Below, one piece after another: positions 1 to 8,278 of a stretch of 64,000 nucleotides of DNA (position 1 is its first letter; every line of letters begins with the position of its first letter). The stretch is from contig CBDFKK010000008.1 in NCBI GenBank assembly GCA_965248815.1, forward strand, positions 868,001 to 932,000, read 5' to 3'. Source of the DNA: CBDFKK01 sp965248815 (GTDB taxonomy: Bacteria; Pseudomonadota; Alphaproteobacteria; SMXP01). The notes below the pieces were generated by a model. That model was not told the DNA's origin. It searched no databases and worked only from the letters and a program-made list of their open reading frames with translations. Both the position numbers and the translations under genes were made by a program.

Positions 1-277
1 GCCCTCCAGGCGGCCTGCCGGTTAGAGGGTGAAAGTCCCAACCGTGCCAAGGGCAGCGCAACCAACACTCGCCGTCATTGCCGCGCTCAATGGATCCCTC
101 GCCAAGGGGGCCGCCCTGATGAGGACAATGATTGTCCATGGCGGCGTACTGGCCGTCGAAATGGACGAGAGCAATGAATCGGCGCCCTGCCGAAACCGTC
201 ATCGCACGGCCGTCGGGAACATCGTCCAATTCGGCCACTTTATGCCATTCCGGATTGGCGGCTACGGATGAGCTCAT
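1..277 (-). CDS. Rieske [2Fe-2S] domain protein, N-terminal part (cut by window edge)
   Basis: Reading leftward from ATG at 277 gives 92 codons with no stop before base 1, so the C-terminus lies outside the window. A good ribosome site (AGGAG, about 7 bases upstream) supports the start. The protein shows both halves of a Rieske cluster site: Cys51-Pro-His53 within NHCPHQGGPLGEG and Cys75-Pro-Trp-His78 within CPWHGWDF. These four residues bind a [2Fe-2S] cluster in ferredoxin-like Rieske proteins and in dioxygenase components. There is no signal peptide, so a soluble cytoplasmic redox protein is likely. It lies 46 bases downstream of the glutamate synthase-like gene on the same strand and may share its transcript. 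The missing C-terminus would tell a small ferredoxin from a larger fusion. Confidence 0.85.
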   Translation of the reverse strand, partial: MSSSVAANPEWHKVAELDDVPDGRAMTVSAGRRFIALVHFDGQYAAMDNHCPHQGGPLGEGSIERGNDGECWLRCPWHGWDFHPLTGRPPGG

Positions 278-323
278 GGGGGTCTCCTCAGGCGTTCAAC
301 TAAATTTGCTTGTCTATTCGATC

Positions 324-1878
324 TTAAGCCTGTGCGGGAACTTGATTGGTGCTCGTGCTCCGTGGTCGGCCCAAGTAACTACCGGGCTCAACGTCGGGAT
401 ATAGCTCATCGAGCGGCGTTGAGCGGCCTTCTGGGCCAACAATTCGAGCGTGAATGCGCCGCAATCGCCGCGGATCGGATACGCCACATGAGTGAGCAAT
501 AACGCCCACCTCATGACTCATATTATTGGCATAATTCATGACGCGTACCGCCTTTGACTTTGGATTGAGGCCGCGCTGTAACCTTGCATTGTGCGTCGTG
601 ACACCTGTCGGGCAAGTGTTCTTGTTGCATTGAAGTGCTTGAATACAGCCAAGTGAAAACATGAAACCTCGCGCCGACACAACAAAGTCGGCTCCCACGC
701 AAAGAGCCCACGCGACGCTCGAGGGCGTAATCATTTTGCCTGACGCAACAATCTTGATCCGGTCACGCAAACCGTAGCCCTTCACCAAGTCCACGACCAT
801 GGGCAGACTTTCGGCAATCGGCAGACCCATATGATCCATAAGGCTCATGGGGGGCAGCACCCGTTCCCCCATCCGCACTATCGACCGTAATAAAGTCAGG
901 AGCACTTTCAATTCCGCGCTCGTGAATTTCTGTGAAAAATTCTTCAAGCCAACCATAAGCGCCCACGACAGCTTTGTATCCAACAGGTTTTCCAGTAACA
1001 GTCCGTACACGGTCGATCAAATCTAGCAGATCAGTAGGACAATCCACTTCGACATGGCGGTTTGGACTTATTGAATCCTGACCCGCGGGTATGCCGCGGA
1101 TTTTTGCAATATCCGACGTCACTTTCTCACCAGGAAGAATACCGCCCTTGCCCGGTTTAGCGCCTTGCCTGAGCTTGAGCTCAAACATTCGAACCTGATC
1201 ATGCGCCGCAAGTTTCTTCAAATGCTTGTCGCAAAGATCGCCCTTCTTATTGCGAACACCATATTTCGCTGTTCCAATTTGAGCGATCAAGTCGCAACCA
1301 CCTTCCAGGTGATAGGGCGATGTTCCGCCTTCGCCCGTATTCATCCAAATTCCGGCCTGCTTCGCACCATTCGACAGGGCTCTAACAGCGACTTTAGAAA
1401 GCGCGCCGTAGCTCATGCCCGAAACATGAAAAAACCGATCCGTCGTATAAGGCTTATCGCAGTACGGCCCGATGGTGACCGGCTCGGGCTCGGCCGCGTC
1501 CTGTTCGAGTTTGGGGAACGGGCAATTGACAAAGATAACTGTACCTTGAGGCCTCAAGTCATAAGTCGATCCAAAGGGAATGGTGTTATCGACATTCTTC
1601 GATGCGCGATAAACCCATTCGCGTTGTGCTCTATTGAACGGCAGTTCTTCGCGATCCATCGCGAAGAAGTACTGCCGGAAGAAGACGCCCAGATGCTCGA
1701 AAAAAGGGCGCAGGCGCCCGATGACCGGGAAGTTTCTTTGGATGGCATTTCGGTTTTGCGTAACGTCAATGATAAAGACGACAACCAACGCCAGCAAGAT
1801 CAGGCCGAGGACAAACACAAAGAGAGTCGCCGCAAAATTAAGAAACGTCATCACATAAGGCGGGAGCATTTCGGCCAT
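324..1878 (-). pseudogene. FMN-binding glutamate synthase family protein, frameshifted
   Basis: Two overlapping leftward reading frames together make one protein of about 516 residues, the usual size for stand-alone proteins built on the GltB FMN/Fe-S domain. The start at 1878 (MAEMLPP) has AGGAGG five bases upstream. One membrane helix follows at about residues 10-37. The first frame covers the FMN barrel up to ADGGTGAAP and then shifts. The second resumes with MSLMDHMGLPI and holds the 3Fe-4S cysteines in GCIQALQCNKNTCPTG. The shift falls in a run of six G on the plus strand (849-854); five would restore the frame. This is either a real null mutation or a sequencing error in a homopolymer. 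Family members are thought to be FMN/Fe-S oxidoreductases, most without a proven substrate. The Rieske gene follows directly. Confidence 0.85.
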
Positions 1879-2100
1879 AACGTCCTCCTGACTGCTTTGC
1901 ACAACCTTTTCAACGGCTATCTAGTTCGGAAGGTGATCATACATGATGAGAGCGGCAGAAGAGGATAGCTCAGATGACGCGATCACAAATACTTTAGAAC
2001 TTTTTACCTACACGCGGGCTCATGTGGTCTTGAAGTTCCATCTTGCGTGAGATTAGCGCGCGTTTTGCCATTCAATTCAAGTGAACGTTTCTTAATCCAT

Positions 2101-3069
2101 CTACTCACGGAAGAAAGACCATATTTCTTGTGGGCCATTGATGTCAGCGTTGGTGGCGCCGAAGAACGGAGGAAACTTAGTGGATGGATGGGGAACTGCA
2201 TGGCCGCCCCCTTCGATCGTAATCAATTTGATCGTTGGCTTGCCATTACTTGACCATACAAGTGCGGATGCGGTGCTCTCGTCATCTTCCCGCACATCGG
2301 GATAAGCAATGCTTTGGGGTTCATCAACATGATCCGCTAGCTCGGCCCAGTATTCAGCGCTCGCTTTGGCCGACAGTACTTCACCGCGTTCTGCCTTATC
2401 AAACATTGTGACCATGCCGCCGTCGTAGGGATTGATCGGATCCTTTGTACCGGTCACCAGCAGCAAGGAGACCGCCACGTTCGATCGCTCACAGTCGAAA
2501 TTGCTTTCCATAGGTAAACTTGCCGCGAGGATCGCAAAAGCCCGAAACGCTTGGGGAGCTTCATGCGCCAGACGATATGCCATGTGGCCGCCGTTCGACA
2601 TGCCAACGGCAAAAACATGGTTCGCGTCAACTCCGTATTCGGAAATCAAACTTTCACCTAATGCAAGGAGAAACCCAACATCATCAACCTCCTGAGAATG
2701 AGCGCTATAAGGAAGACCGGCCCGGCAATCGTGCCAGTGATCTTCAAATCCGTTCGGATAGACAACTAGTGAACCCTCGTTGTCTGCCAATAAGTCAAAC
2801 TCGTACGACATCCCTTGCCGTATCATTTCCGGCTTGCTGCCAGACCCGTGCATAACAAAGGTCAGCAAAGGAGCCGACGCAATGTTATTCGGTAAATAGA
2901 TGAGGAAGGTGCGCTCGCGACCATCGAATTCAATTGCGCGCTCTTCCAGTGTTCCTTCAGGTACCGACTGAGCCTGGGCGCTGCCGCATTCGATATTCAC
3001 CAAGGAAAAAATCACTATGCATGTCCACGCCGGCCAATAACCCTTGCTTTTATTCACAACTTGAATCAC
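2101..3069 (-). CDS. Secreted LpqC/PHB depolymerase-type esterase
   Basis: An alpha/beta-hydrolase of the polyhydroxybutyrate depolymerase-like family (LpqC, COG3509). I chose the GTG at 3069 because a GAAGGGG ribosome site sits just upstream and translation then begins with a clean signal peptide (basic residues, hydrophobic stretch, cleavage near GSAQAQ). An in-frame ATG lies at 3117. The nucleophile elbow is GMSNGG, the oxyanion region is VMHGSGS, the acid is probably in GTKDPINPYDGG and the base in EGGGHAVP. Family members cleave short polyesters, acetyl or feruloyl esters outside the cytoplasm; the substrate here cannot be read from sequence. It stands 220 bases upstream of the glutamate synthase-like gene on the same strand and is divergent from the permease gene. 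Confidence 0.8.
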   Translation of the reverse strand: MIQVVNKSKGYWPAWTCIVIFSLVNIECGSAQAQSVPEGTLEERAIEFDGRERTFLIYLPNNIASAPLLTFVMHGSGSKPEMIRQGMSYEFDLLADNEGSLVVYPNGFEDHWHDCRAGLPYSAHSQEVDDVGFLLALGESLISEYGVDANHVFAVGMSNGGHMAYRLAHEAPQAFRAFAILAASLPMESNFDCERSNVAVSLLLVTGTKDPINPYDGGMVTMFDKAERGEVLSAKASAEYWAELADHVDEPQSIAYPDVREDDESTASALVWSSNGKPTIKLITIEGGGHAVPHPSTKFPPFFGATNADINGPQEIWSFFRE

Positions 3070-3184
3070 GTCAACCCCTTCCCGCGTTACGCTGTTTGTT
3101 TGCTCGACACCTGTCAAATATCAAATTCAAGTGTGGATTAACTCTGATGCTGTTATTGACCGCACGTGTGCTAAAACTCCCACC

Positions 3185-4972
3185 ATGACGATCGACCAAG
3201 GAATCTCGTTTGCCGTTTTGATTGGCAGCCTAGCATTTTTCGCGTGGGGCCGCTGGCGCTACGATTTGGTTGCGGCGGGCGCATTGGTCGCCGTCGCAGC
3301 TACAGGTCTCGTGACGCCAACCGAGGCACTTGAAGGGTTCGGTCATCCCGCGGTGATCACGGTCGCCGCTGTCCTTGTCATTAGCCGGGCTTTAATTAAT
3401 TCAGGCCTAGTCGATGAAATTGGCCGGCACTTGTCACCATTCACCGAGAATCTCGCTTTGCACATTATTTCGCTTTCGACAGTGTGCGCTGTTGCGTCGG
3501 CCTTCATAAACAATGTCGGCGCCATCGCCATCATGCTCCCCGTTGCATTGATGACGTGCGCTGAACGGGGACGTGCGCCTGCGCTTGTTCTCATGCCGTT
3601 GGCCTTTGGCAGCATTCTCGGCGGTCTCATGACGCTGATCGGCACGCCGCCCAATATCATCATTGCAGCCTACCGAGCGGAACTAAACGGAACAGAATTT
3701 GGCATGTTCGATTTTTCGCCGGTCGGCGTTCCTGTAGCATTGCTTGGTATTTTGTTTATGGCACTTATCGGTTGGCGGCTGGTGCCCAAAGAGCGCAGCG
3801 GCACCAAGAATCCAGATCAACTCTTTCAAATCGAAGCCTACATTACAGAAGTTCGCGTCAAGAAGGACGGGCCGCTTGTTGGAAAACGCTATGGCGAAAT
3901 GGAACAGGAGATCGGCCAGGACGTTGTGGTCACGGGACGGCTTCGTACGGACGGCAAGATGTGCAAACCAGCGCGGCGTGAACTCGTGCGCGAAGAAGAT
4001 ATTTTGATTCTGAAGGCGGATCCCAAAGATCTCAAACCGATTATGGATCAATTTGGGCTCGAACTTTATGGCAAAGTTCCCCAGAAGCTCGAAGAGCTGG
4101 AGCCCGATAATATTAAACTTTACGAAGCCGTCGTAAGTCCCGGATCAATTCTTGAGACTCGAACGGCCGCCTATTTGAGACGGCGCAGCGGATATACGCT
4201 TCACTTGTTGGCGGTTGCGAGAGAAGGTGAACCAATCCGCAAGCGAATTAAGGAAGTCATATTTCGCTCTGGCGACGTGCTCTTAATGCAAGGCGATCAG
4301 GACTCGGCTCCAGATACTCTAGCAGAACTGAAGCTGCTTCCCCTTCCCGAGCGGGGATTGAAACTCGGCAAACCCCGCAAAATGTGGCTGGCGCTAGGAA
4401 TCTTTGCATTGGCAATAGTGGCAAGCGCGCTGGGATATTTATCTTTACCTGTCGCATTCATTGCCGCCATCGGCGCCTTCGTCATGACGGGCATTCTGCC
4501 GACACGGGAGCTCTACAGTTATATCGACTGGCCGATCATTGTATTGGTAGGCGCCATGATACCAGTGGGACAGGCGCTTCAGTCGACAGGTAGTACGGAT
4601 CTAATCGCCGGCGCCATCGTCGCGGTCACCTCCAGCTTACCCTTATGGGCCATGCTTGGACTCATTATGGTCGTCACGATGACGTTGTCGGATCTCATCA
4701 ACAATGCGGCCACGGCCCTCATTATGGCACCAATAGCGGCGGCTATCGCGGACACACTAGGTCACGCGGTCGATCCCTATCTCATGACAGTGGCAGTCGG
4801 TGCGAGCTGCGCGTTTTTGACTCCCATCGGTCACCAATCGAACACGCTGGTCATGGGTCCTGCCGGCTATCATTTCAGTGACTATTGGCGTATGGGCTTG
4901 CCGCTGGAAATTATTATTTTGTTTGCCAGCATACCACTCATTATGTGGGTCTGGCCGCTCGTCCCGGCTTAG
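3185..4972 (+). CDS. SLC13-family anion permease with TrkA-C domains
   Basis: An inner-membrane permease of about 595 residues. Two blocks of hydrophobic helices (about residues 5-210 and 415-595) flank a soluble middle that carries two TrkA-C/RCK-C-like domains (around VRVKKDGPLVGKRY and VVSPGSILETRTAAYLRRR). This layout is typical of bacterial SLC13/CitT-type carriers for sulfate or dicarboxylates and of SAC1-like proteins. Helix-hairpin motifs with the small-residue patterns of the family appear at GTPPNIIIA and LTPIGHQSNTLVMGP. The start at MTIDQG was preferred over an upstream ATG at 3131 because it begins directly at the first helix. The substrate is unknown; sulfate or a C4 acid are the usual ones. 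The gene is divergent from the esterase and convergent with accA, with only 8 bases between stops. Confidence 0.85.
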   Translation: MTIDQGISFAVLIGSLAFFAWGRWRYDLVAAGALVAVAATGLVTPTEALEGFGHPAVITVAAVLVISRALINSGLVDEIGRHLSPFTENLALHIISLSTVCAVASAFINNVGAIAIMLPVALMTCAERGRAPALVLMPLAFGSILGGLMTLIGTPPNIIIAAYRAELNGTEFGMFDFSPVGVPVALLGILFMALIGWRLVPKERSGTKNPDQLFQIEAYITEVRVKKDGPLVGKRYGEMEQEIGQDVVVTGRLRTDGKMCKPARRELVREEDILILKADPKDLKPIMDQFGLELYGKVPQKLEELEPDNIKLYEAVVSPGSILETRTAAYLRRRSGYTLHLLAVAREGEPIRKRIKEVIFRSGDVLLMQGDQDSAPDTLAELKLLPLPERGLKLGKPRKMWLALGIFALAIVASALGYLSLPVAFIAAIGAFVMTGILPTRELYSYIDWPIIVLVGAMIPVGQALQSTGSTDLIAGAIVAVTSSLPLWAMLGLIMVVTMTLSDLINNAATALIMAPIAAAIADTLGHAVDPYLMTVAVGASCAFLTPIGHQSNTLVMGPAGYHFSDYWRMGLPLEIIILFASIPLIMWVWPLVPA

Positions 4973-4980
4973 ACGAACGC

Positions 4981-5940
4981 TTAGGAGATTCCGAGGCGCC
5001 CTAGGGCCAAGAACTTCTTTCGGCGATCTTCGCGCAGCTCATCGGGAGTCCAACCTGCCATGCCGTCTAGCGCTTGCTCGATCGCATCGCCTGCCTGCTC
5101 AATACTCTTGTTAGGCTCTCGGTGAGCGCCACCGAGAGGCTCCGGTATAATTTCATCAATCACATTGAGCTCGAGCAGGTGCTGCGCCGTCAACTTCATT
5201 GCAGCGGCCGCATCCTTGGACTTTTCAGAATCTCGCCACAGAATTGAGGCGCAGCCCTCGGGCGAAATCACGGAATAGATGGAATGCTCTAGCATAAGCA
5301 CTCGGTTGGCCGTCGCGATGGCCACCGCGCCGCCAGATCCTCCCTCACCGATTATCGCGGTGACGAACGGTACGCCAACAGATAGGCACGCCTCCGTCGA
5401 GCGCGCAATCGCTTCTGCTTGGCCCCGCTCTTCCGCACCAACGCCCGGGTAGGCGCCGGCTGTATCGACAAGGGTCAGAAGCGGAAGTGAGAATTGATCG
5501 GCCAGAGCCATAATCCGTACGGCCTTGCGATATCCCTCCGGCCGCGCCATTCCAAAATTGTGCTCTAGCCGTGAATTCGTATCATCGCCTTTTTCGTGCC
5601 CAATAATTGCGATTGATCGGCCACGAAATCTCCCCAACCCGGACACGATCGCTTTATCTTCGCCGTACAGGCGGTCGCCGGCGAGGGGCGTAAAATCGTC
5701 GATTAATTCCTTGATATAGTGCTTGAAATGCGGCCGGTTTGGGTGACGGGCGACTTGCGTCTTCTGCCAAGGACTCAATTTCGCGTAAATGTCACGCAAT
5801 TGAGTTGACGTCTTGCCCTCCAACTTGGCGACTTCATCATCGATATTCATCGATGCATCTTTCGTCGCCAATTGCCTCAGTTCATGGATCTTGCCTTCGA
5901 GTTCGGCAATTTGTGTCTCGAAATCCAAGTAAGCATGCAT
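4981..5940 (-). CDS. accA: Acetyl-CoA carboxylase carboxyltransferase subunit alpha
   Basis: 319 residues, the same length as the E. coli protein. AccA with AccD transfers the carboxyl group from biotin carrier protein to acetyl-CoA, the first committed step of fatty-acid synthesis, in the cytoplasm. Visible family marks are the N-terminal helical region with KLSPWQKTQVARHP, the crotonase-fold core IAIIGHEKGDDTNSR, the segment VDTAGAYPGVGAEERGQ, and the glycine-rich oxyanion loop GEGGSGGAVAIA followed by SVISPEGCASILW. It is full length with no odd residues. Next to it on the same strand, 72 bases upstream, is a CoA-ester lyase. accD, accB and accC are not in the window. The reading begins at ATG 5940. 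Confidence 0.97.
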   Translation of the reverse strand: MHAYLDFETQIAELEGKIHELRQLATKDASMNIDDEVAKLEGKTSTQLRDIYAKLSPWQKTQVARHPNRPHFKHYIKELIDDFTPLAGDRLYGEDKAIVSGLGRFRGRSIAIIGHEKGDDTNSRLEHNFGMARPEGYRKAVRIMALADQFSLPLLTLVDTAGAYPGVGAEERGQAEAIARSTEACLSVGVPFVTAIIGEGGSGGAVAIATANRVLMLEHSIYSVISPEGCASILWRDSEKSKDAAAAMKLTAQHLLELNVIDEIIPEPLGGAHREPNKSIEQAGDAIEQALDGMAGWTPDELREDRRKKFLALGRLGIS

Positions 5941-6012
5941 GTCACAAGTGCTCGCTATTTTCTAATCGAATAAAGCCAACGGGCTCTGGACTCGTCATTC
6001 CAGTTCATAGAT

Positions 6013-7059
6013 TTAACTTTTACGCGTTTGTTTGCGTTTTGATTTGGCACGGCTTGTGCGCTTTGTTTTTGATTTAGTCCCTTGGGCCTGCTTAATCAGC
6101 TTCATTTGCCGGACAATAACATCGGCTTGCTTAATGGATGCTGCGTCGATGAGCGCCCCGTCTAACGCAACCGCGCCCATGCTTTTACTATGACCTTTTT
6201 TCATTTCACGGACGATTCGCTCGGCCTTGGCCACCTCATCCGGCGGCGGCGTAAACACGTCATTAGCGAGGGATACTTGACTTGGATGAATTGCCCACTT
6301 TCCTTCACATCCCAATATTGCTGAACGGCGCGCCTGTGCGATAAAACCTTCGCCGTCCGAGTAATTCCCGAATGGACCGTCAATGGGCCGGAGCCCATGC
6401 ATGCGCGCCGCAGCAACTATCCGCATCATGGGATAATGCCACAGATCTTGCCAATGTTGATCCCGCGCACCGTCACTGTCCGGATCGGTTAGAATTGTGT
6501 AGTCGGAATTAGGGCCACCAATATTTGTCGTCCTCATACCTGTTGATGCGGCATAATCGGCCGCACCAAAATGCAACGCGTCTAGTCGCGCACTGGCACC
6601 TGCGATTTCTCCAATATTTTCGAGGCCCATGGCCGACTCGATAATTAGCTCCAGACGTATAGGTTTCTTCCGATTGACGGCCTGCTCGATTTGAGAAACA
6701 AGCATATCAATAGCGTAAACGTCAGCCGCAACGCTAACCTTTGGGATCATAATAAGGTCGAGACGTTCACCTGCTGTCTCAACGATATCCACGATGTCCC
6801 GATAGCACCAGGGCGTGTCCAATCCATTAATCCGTAGAGAAACTGTTTTTTTCTTGAAGTTGACGTTGCGAAGCGCTTCGATCGCATTTCGCCTTGCGTC
6901 CTCTTTGTCTCCGGGGGCAACGGAATCTTCTAGGTCTAACGTGACAACATCGGCATCGCTTGCCGCAGCCTTTTCGAAAAGCGCAGCTCGGCTGCAAGGC
7001 ACGAACAGGTTCGACCGGCATAGTCGCAGGGGTACAGAAGTAACGGCCTTAAAGCTCAT
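6013..7059 (-). CDS. HpcH/HpaI-family CoA-ester lyase with lysine-rich tail
   Basis: A 348-residue member of the citrate lyase beta / malyl-CoA lyase family (HpcH/HpaI superfamily). These enzymes cleave or form C-C bonds in acyl-CoA esters such as malyl-, methylmalyl- or citramalyl-CoA, with Mg2+. Marks seen are RSNLFVP near the N-terminus, the metal-binding DLEDSVAPGDK, LELIIESAMGLENIG, FGAADYAAS and the C-terminal WAIHPSQV. The last 22 residues form a Lys/Arg/Ser/Thr-rich tail that is not part of the usual catalytic fold. Which CoA ester is used cannot be told; a role beside methylmalonyl-CoA mutase in propionyl- or glyoxylate-linked CoA metabolism is an inference from the genome context. 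It lies between accA and xerD, all leftward. Confidence 0.85.
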   Translation of the reverse strand: MSFKAVTSVPLRLCRSNLFVPCSRAALFEKAAASDADVVTLDLEDSVAPGDKEDARRNAIEALRNVNFKKKTVSLRINGLDTPWCYRDIVDIVETAGERLDLIMIPKVSVAADVYAIDMLVSQIEQAVNRKKPIRLELIIESAMGLENIGEIAGASARLDALHFGAADYAASTGMRTTNIGGPNSDYTILTDPDSDGARDQHWQDLWHYPMMRIVAAARMHGLRPIDGPFGNYSDGEGFIAQARRSAILGCEGKWAIHPSQVSLANDVFTPPPDEVAKAERIVREMKKGHSKSMGAVALDGALIDAASIKQADVIVRQMKLIKQAQGTKSKTKRTSRAKSKRKQTRKS

Positions 7060-7132
7060 GCAATGGTTTTCCCGTAAAGCCCGAGCTCACCTCGTAAGGG
7101 TCGGCGGACACTATGAGCGGTCGTAGATTGTG

Positions 7133-8068
7133 TCAACTCTTTGCGCGCGCCACCGTTGGGGCGGAGGAACTTGAACTGCTAAGGGGGTGGTGGTCTTGCA
7201 CGAGCAGCTTTAAGCGGTCTTCGAGAACGTGGGTGTAGATTTGCGTGGTTGAAATATCTGCATGGCCAAGCATTTGTTGCACGCTTCTAAGGCCTGCCCC
7301 ATGAGCCAGGAGATGGGTCGCAAACGCATGGCGCAATGTATGAGGCGAAAGTTCATCTGCCGAAACTTTGGTCGTACGAGCAAGGTCTTTCAGCATCTGT
7401 GCAAAACGCTGGCGGGTCAAATGGCCAGATTTCGAGCGAGAGGGAAACAAATAACCTTGCGCGCGCTTTGACGCGGCTACCAAACCGCCTTCTGTGAACT
7501 CATGTCGTACATCAATGTAGTCTCTGATCGCCTCTCGTGCCACGTCGCTCAAAGGAACAAGCCGCTCGCGGCCTCCCTTACCTTTGACAAATAGAAACCG
7601 CGTGTCGCCCACGGCTGCACGAAGGGGTAAGCTGACGAGCTCGGACACTCTAAGTCCCGTGGCATACAGAACCTCCATGAGACAAACTAATCTCTTTCCC
7701 TCCGCCCCGACCATACTTCGTGCCTTATCCAAGAGTTCATTAACGTCTTCTTCACTGAGAACTTTAGGAAGCTTCTGCTCGGCTTGAGGGGCCTTGATAA
7801 CCGAACAGGGATTGTCCCGCCGCAGTCCTTCAGAATAGAGAAATTTGTAAAACTGACGGAGCGACGACAATCGCCTGGCTGTCGTGGACCGCGACATTCC
7901 CGCTAGAGAAAGATGACTTAGATAGTCCTGAATTGAATTGGAATCAGCACCAACAAAATCCAGATCACCACTACGAAGAAAGGCTGCAAAGTCATCCAGA
8001 TCTCTGCGATAGGCATGCATGGTATTCAACGAGGCACCTCGCTCCGCGCTTAGTGCTTCTAAGAACAT
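7133..8068 (-). CDS. xerD: Site-specific tyrosine recombinase XerD
   Basis: 311 residues from ATG 8068. The full tyrosine-recombinase set is present: Arg140 (ATGLRVSEL), Lys in VKGKGGRERLVPL at about 162-164, His243 and Arg246 (SPHTLRHAFATHLL), His269 (MLGHADISTTQ) and Tyr278 (IYTHV). The N-terminal SAM-like core-binding domain begins with FLEALSAERGASLNT. XerD works with XerC at dif to resolve chromosome dimers at division. XerD rather than XerC is suggested by the neighbourhood (next to aroK/aroB, as in many Alphaproteobacteria). The frame stays open upstream (QHLE before the chosen Met), so the true N-terminus may be a few residues longer from a non-ATG codon. No integron or phage features lie around it. 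Confidence 0.93.
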   Translation of the reverse strand: MFLEALSAERGASLNTMHAYRRDLDDFAAFLRSGDLDFVGADSNSIQDYLSHLSLAGMSRSTTARRLSSLRQFYKFLYSEGLRRDNPCSVIKAPQAEQKLPKVLSEEDVNELLDKARSMVGAEGKRLVCLMEVLYATGLRVSELVSLPLRAAVGDTRFLFVKGKGGRERLVPLSDVAREAIRDYIDVRHEFTEGGLVAASKRAQGYLFPSRSKSGHLTRQRFAQMLKDLARTTKVSADELSPHTLRHAFATHLLAHGAGLRSVQQMLGHADISTTQIYTHVLEDRLKLLVQDHHPLSSSSSSAPTVARAKS

Positions 8069-8194
8069 TTCAAGATGCTGTGCTGTTCGCCCGGTAATGG
8101 CAGTTCCTTTCAGCGTCGAAATTCACCCTGCTGCGCGGACGTAGTGTTCCAAGCCTTGTTTTAACGATTTGTTAAAGTGTGCAAGCAGCCGAAA

Positions 8195-8260
8195 TCAATA
8201 TTGAGCGTCGCTGAGGTTTTCTTTTTGCGATTCATGACACATAGGACAAATCTCGGCCAT
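8195..8260 (-). CDS. Possible 21-residue CxxC micro-protein
   Basis: A very short frame starts at ATG 8260, 18 bases after the stop of the large secreted-protein gene upstream. GGAG stands about 7 bases before the ATG, a normal ribosome-site spacing. The predicted peptide has 21 residues, starts MAEICPMCHESQ and then becomes hydrophilic. The Cys5-x2-Cys8-His pattern looks like half of a zinc or metal knuckle. It could be a real micro-protein, a leader peptide affecting xerD 130 bases further on, or chance. I have no homology basis for it. Confidence 0.25.
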   Translation of the reverse strand: MAEICPMCHESQKENLSDAQY

Positions 8261-8278
8261 GAGCGAGCTCCGTCCACG

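Noticed and set aside
25..39. GAGGGTGAAAGTCCC, a string resembling part of a group II intron
   Set aside because: The reverse strand over 1-277 is an open Rieske reading frame with all four cluster ligands, which explains the sequence; no other intron parts or reverse transcriptase were found.
1165..1968. 267-codon rightward reading frame
   Set aside because: It is the antisense of the glutamate synthase-like gene, which has recognisable motifs, and has no motif of its own.
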